Assembly: GCF_040500525.1 (NCBI RefSeq)
Contig: NZ_CP159403.1
Coordinates: 15,001 to 79,000 of the forward strand
DNA from: Azospirillum formosense
GTDB taxonomy: Bacteria; Pseudomonadota; Alphaproteobacteria; Azospirillales; Azospirillaceae
Length of the DNA stretch: 64,000 nt
Reading direction: 5' to 3'
Shown here: positions 62,660-64,000 of the stretch, one piece after another
Numbering within the stretch: the stretch's first letter is position 1
Layout of the letters: the number at the start of each line of letters is the position of its first letter
The notes under the pieces: generated by a model
The model's database searches: none
Told to the model about the DNA's origin: nothing
The model's input: only the letters and a program-made list of their open reading frames with translations
Translations under genes and position numbers: made by a program

Positions 62660-64000
62660 TCATGAATTTTCTGCGACCGGCACAATCGTCGATGCATGGG
62701 TTGTGGCGTGGTGTGTGTCCGCGCTGTGAACGGCCATTGCCCAATCCCCCGCGTGCGCATCCAGACCATTCTGCACAACCGGAACGGTGTCCGGCAGCCC
62801 CAGCCCGGAGGAGAGCAGCGCCGCGTAGTCGAAGCGCCCGTGATCGGCCTGCGGCGAAGGCGACGCGGCCAGCGGCTGGCTGTGCAGCTGCGCCGCGACG
62901 GTGGCCTGCGCGTCGAAGGCGACGCCGGCCACCAGGCGGCTGCTGCCGTCGGCCATGGTCATGCTGGTGGTGCCGAGGATGTGGTTGCCGGCCAGCGTCG
63001 TGTCCGCCGGGGTGGCCGTGGTGGCGATGGACAGGATTCCGGCCTCGGCCAGCGTGCGCAGCTCGCCCGGCTGGCTCACCCCGTCGCCGTCGGCGTCCTG
63101 CCAGACCTGGAGCGTGGCGAAGCTCTCGTCCGCGGCGTCGATGCGCCCGTCATGGTTGCTGTCGAGCGAGGCGAGCGCCTCCAGGCTGCTGTTGAAGCCG
63201 CCACCGTTCGAGCCGGCTCCGAAATGCTCCGACACGAGTTCGCGTCCGTCGTCGATCCGCCCGTTGTGGTTGTCATCGCGCACCAGCAGCGCGTTACCCT
63301 TGCCGACCCAGCCGGTCCGGTCTGCCACGCCGTCGCCGCTGACGTCGAACAGGACGCCGTCCGTCAACGCCCGCAGGGCCAACCCGTCGCCGGCCATGTC
63401 CAGCACGATGGGGTCGCTGGCCACCGTGGTCAGCTTGACGTTGTCGATGCGCAGCACCGGGTTGACGCTGTTGTCGCTGGTGTCGGAGGTGCCGAAGCCC
63501 AGCGACAGGGTGCTGTTGGCCGGGATGACCACGCTGAACTTGCCGCTGGCGCTCGCGTCCTTGGCGAGCAGCGTGACCACGCCGTTGACGCTGACGAAGG
63601 CGAAGTCGTGATAGCCCGGGTCCGAGAAGATGAAGGTCCAGTCGAAGGTCAGCGTCGTGTCCTTCGCCACCGTGACGGTGCTGGCCAGCTTCATCGCGTG
63701 GCCGAAGGACGGGACGGTGCCGGTCGCCGCCGCGATGGAGCCGTGGGCGAGGCCGAGGAAATCCTCGAGTTGGGTCGGCGTCCGGCCGCCCGCCGAAGTC
63801 AGGGTGCCTTCGTGCCCGTCGCCGGTCGCGCCCACCGTGGCCCCGCCGGTGTAGCTCCAGCCGGTCAGCCCCTTGTCGAAGGAGCCGTTGGGGATCAGCA
63901 CGCCGGGATGCAGGGTGACGGTGTCCGTCGCGGCGGAGAAGGCGCTGCCCTCGCCGAGGGTGATGGCGGTCTTGGAGCCGGCGCTGCCGGTGGTCTGGTC
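62660..64000 (-). CDS. Large type I secreted protein, C-terminal part (runs off the window)
   Basis: The frame is open to the window edge, so only the last 446 residues are seen. Near the start is a carbohydrate-binding-like beta sandwich (VLIPNGSFDKGLTGWSY). After it come calcium-binding Asp-rich motifs of EF-hand or dockerin type: DVSGDGVADRTG, DDNHNGRIDDGREL, DSNHDGRIDAADE and DADGDGVSQPGEL. A His/Ala/Ser-rich end (HSADTHHATTHAS) follows, with no Cys, suiting an uncleaved C-terminal type I signal. It is probably an adhesin or surface protein exported by the adjacent system. Confidence 0.83.
   Translation of the reverse strand, partial: DQTTGSAGSKTAITLGEGSAFSAATDTVTLHPGVLIPNGSFDKGLTGWSYTGGATVGATGDGHEGTLTSAGGRTPTQLEDFLGLAHGSIAAATGTVPSFGHAMKLASTVTVAKDTTLTFDWTFIFSDPGYHDFAFVSVNGVVTLLAKDASASGKFSVVIPANSTLSLGFGTSDTSDNSVNPVLRIDNVKLTTVASDPIVLDMAGDGLALRALTDGVLFDVSGDGVADRTGWVGKGNALLVRDDNHNGRIDDGRELVSEHFGAGSNGGGFNSSLEALASLDSNHDGRIDAADESFATLQVWQDADGDGVSQPGELRTLAEAGILSIATTATPADTTLAGNHILGTTSMTMADGSSRLVAGVAFDAQATVAAQLHSQPLAASPSPQADHGRFDYAALLSSGLGLPDTVPVVQNGLDAHAGDWAMAVHSADTHHATTHASTIVPVAENS

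Overview
The window reads as a chromosome or chromid segment of a GC-rich alphaproteobacterium, most likely Azospirillum or a close Rhodospirillales relative. That assignment is an inference from base composition, the gene families present and the overall style of the genes; no search was run. I see no rRNA, tRNA, CRISPR array, phage or insertion-sequence gene. Genes are tightly packed, mostly in operons with 1-4 bp stop/start overlaps.

Layout. (1) 109-10648: a formate dehydrogenase locus. A sigma-54 activator and its sensor kinase sit beside fdhE (minus strand). Divergent from fdhE runs a three-subunit respiratory formate dehydrogenase operon followed by fdhD. The divergent spacer carries three GACA-N3-TGTC palindromes upstream of a good -24/-12 promoter, so the local two-component pair probably controls the enzyme. 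(2) 10685-20949 (minus): an alternative chemosensory cluster, in transcription order CheW, CheR-TPR, CheW, MCP, CheA with receiver, CheB, a double-receiver protein, then a hybrid histidine kinase. It resembles Wsp/Che3-type systems that control development or surface behaviour rather than swimming. (3) 21270-32697: mixed housekeeping and accessory genes: panD, two small proteins with a shared tail, an EEP-family hydrolase, a methyltransferase, cheD, a PBP4-type peptidase, an FHA protein, a phosphopantetheinyl transferase, purC, a 2-hydroxyacid dehydrogenase and ptsN. (4) 32813-38960: a complete Mrp cation/proton antiporter operon with A and B fused. (5) 38981-39403: a glyoxalase-fold gene. (6) 39549-49403 (minus): a ten-gene run: DUF697 protein, a 56-residue membrane protein, a solute-binding protein, two PvdE/SyrD-like ABC exporters on either side of an SPFH/band-7 protein, a thioester-reductase-like SDR, a SET-domain protein, an acetyltransferase-like protein and a porin. 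(7) 49785-64000 (minus): a divergent TssJ/TssL/TssM-like membrane complex without any other type VI gene, a lipoprotein, a very unusual mechanosensitive channel fused to a periplasmic-binding domain and to what looks like a pentameric-receptor ligand-binding domain, then a type I secretion apparatus and the C-terminal end of a large calcium-binding-type secreted protein.

The most novel material lies in regions 6 and 7, separated by an AT-rich island at 49404-49784. Together they look like an uncharacterised envelope system: ligand sensing and channel gating (MscS fusion), an orphan T6SS-like trans-envelope scaffold, adhesin export by type I secretion, and paired peptide-type exporters organised around an SPFH scaffold. 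The pieces are visible in the sequence; their joint function is inference.
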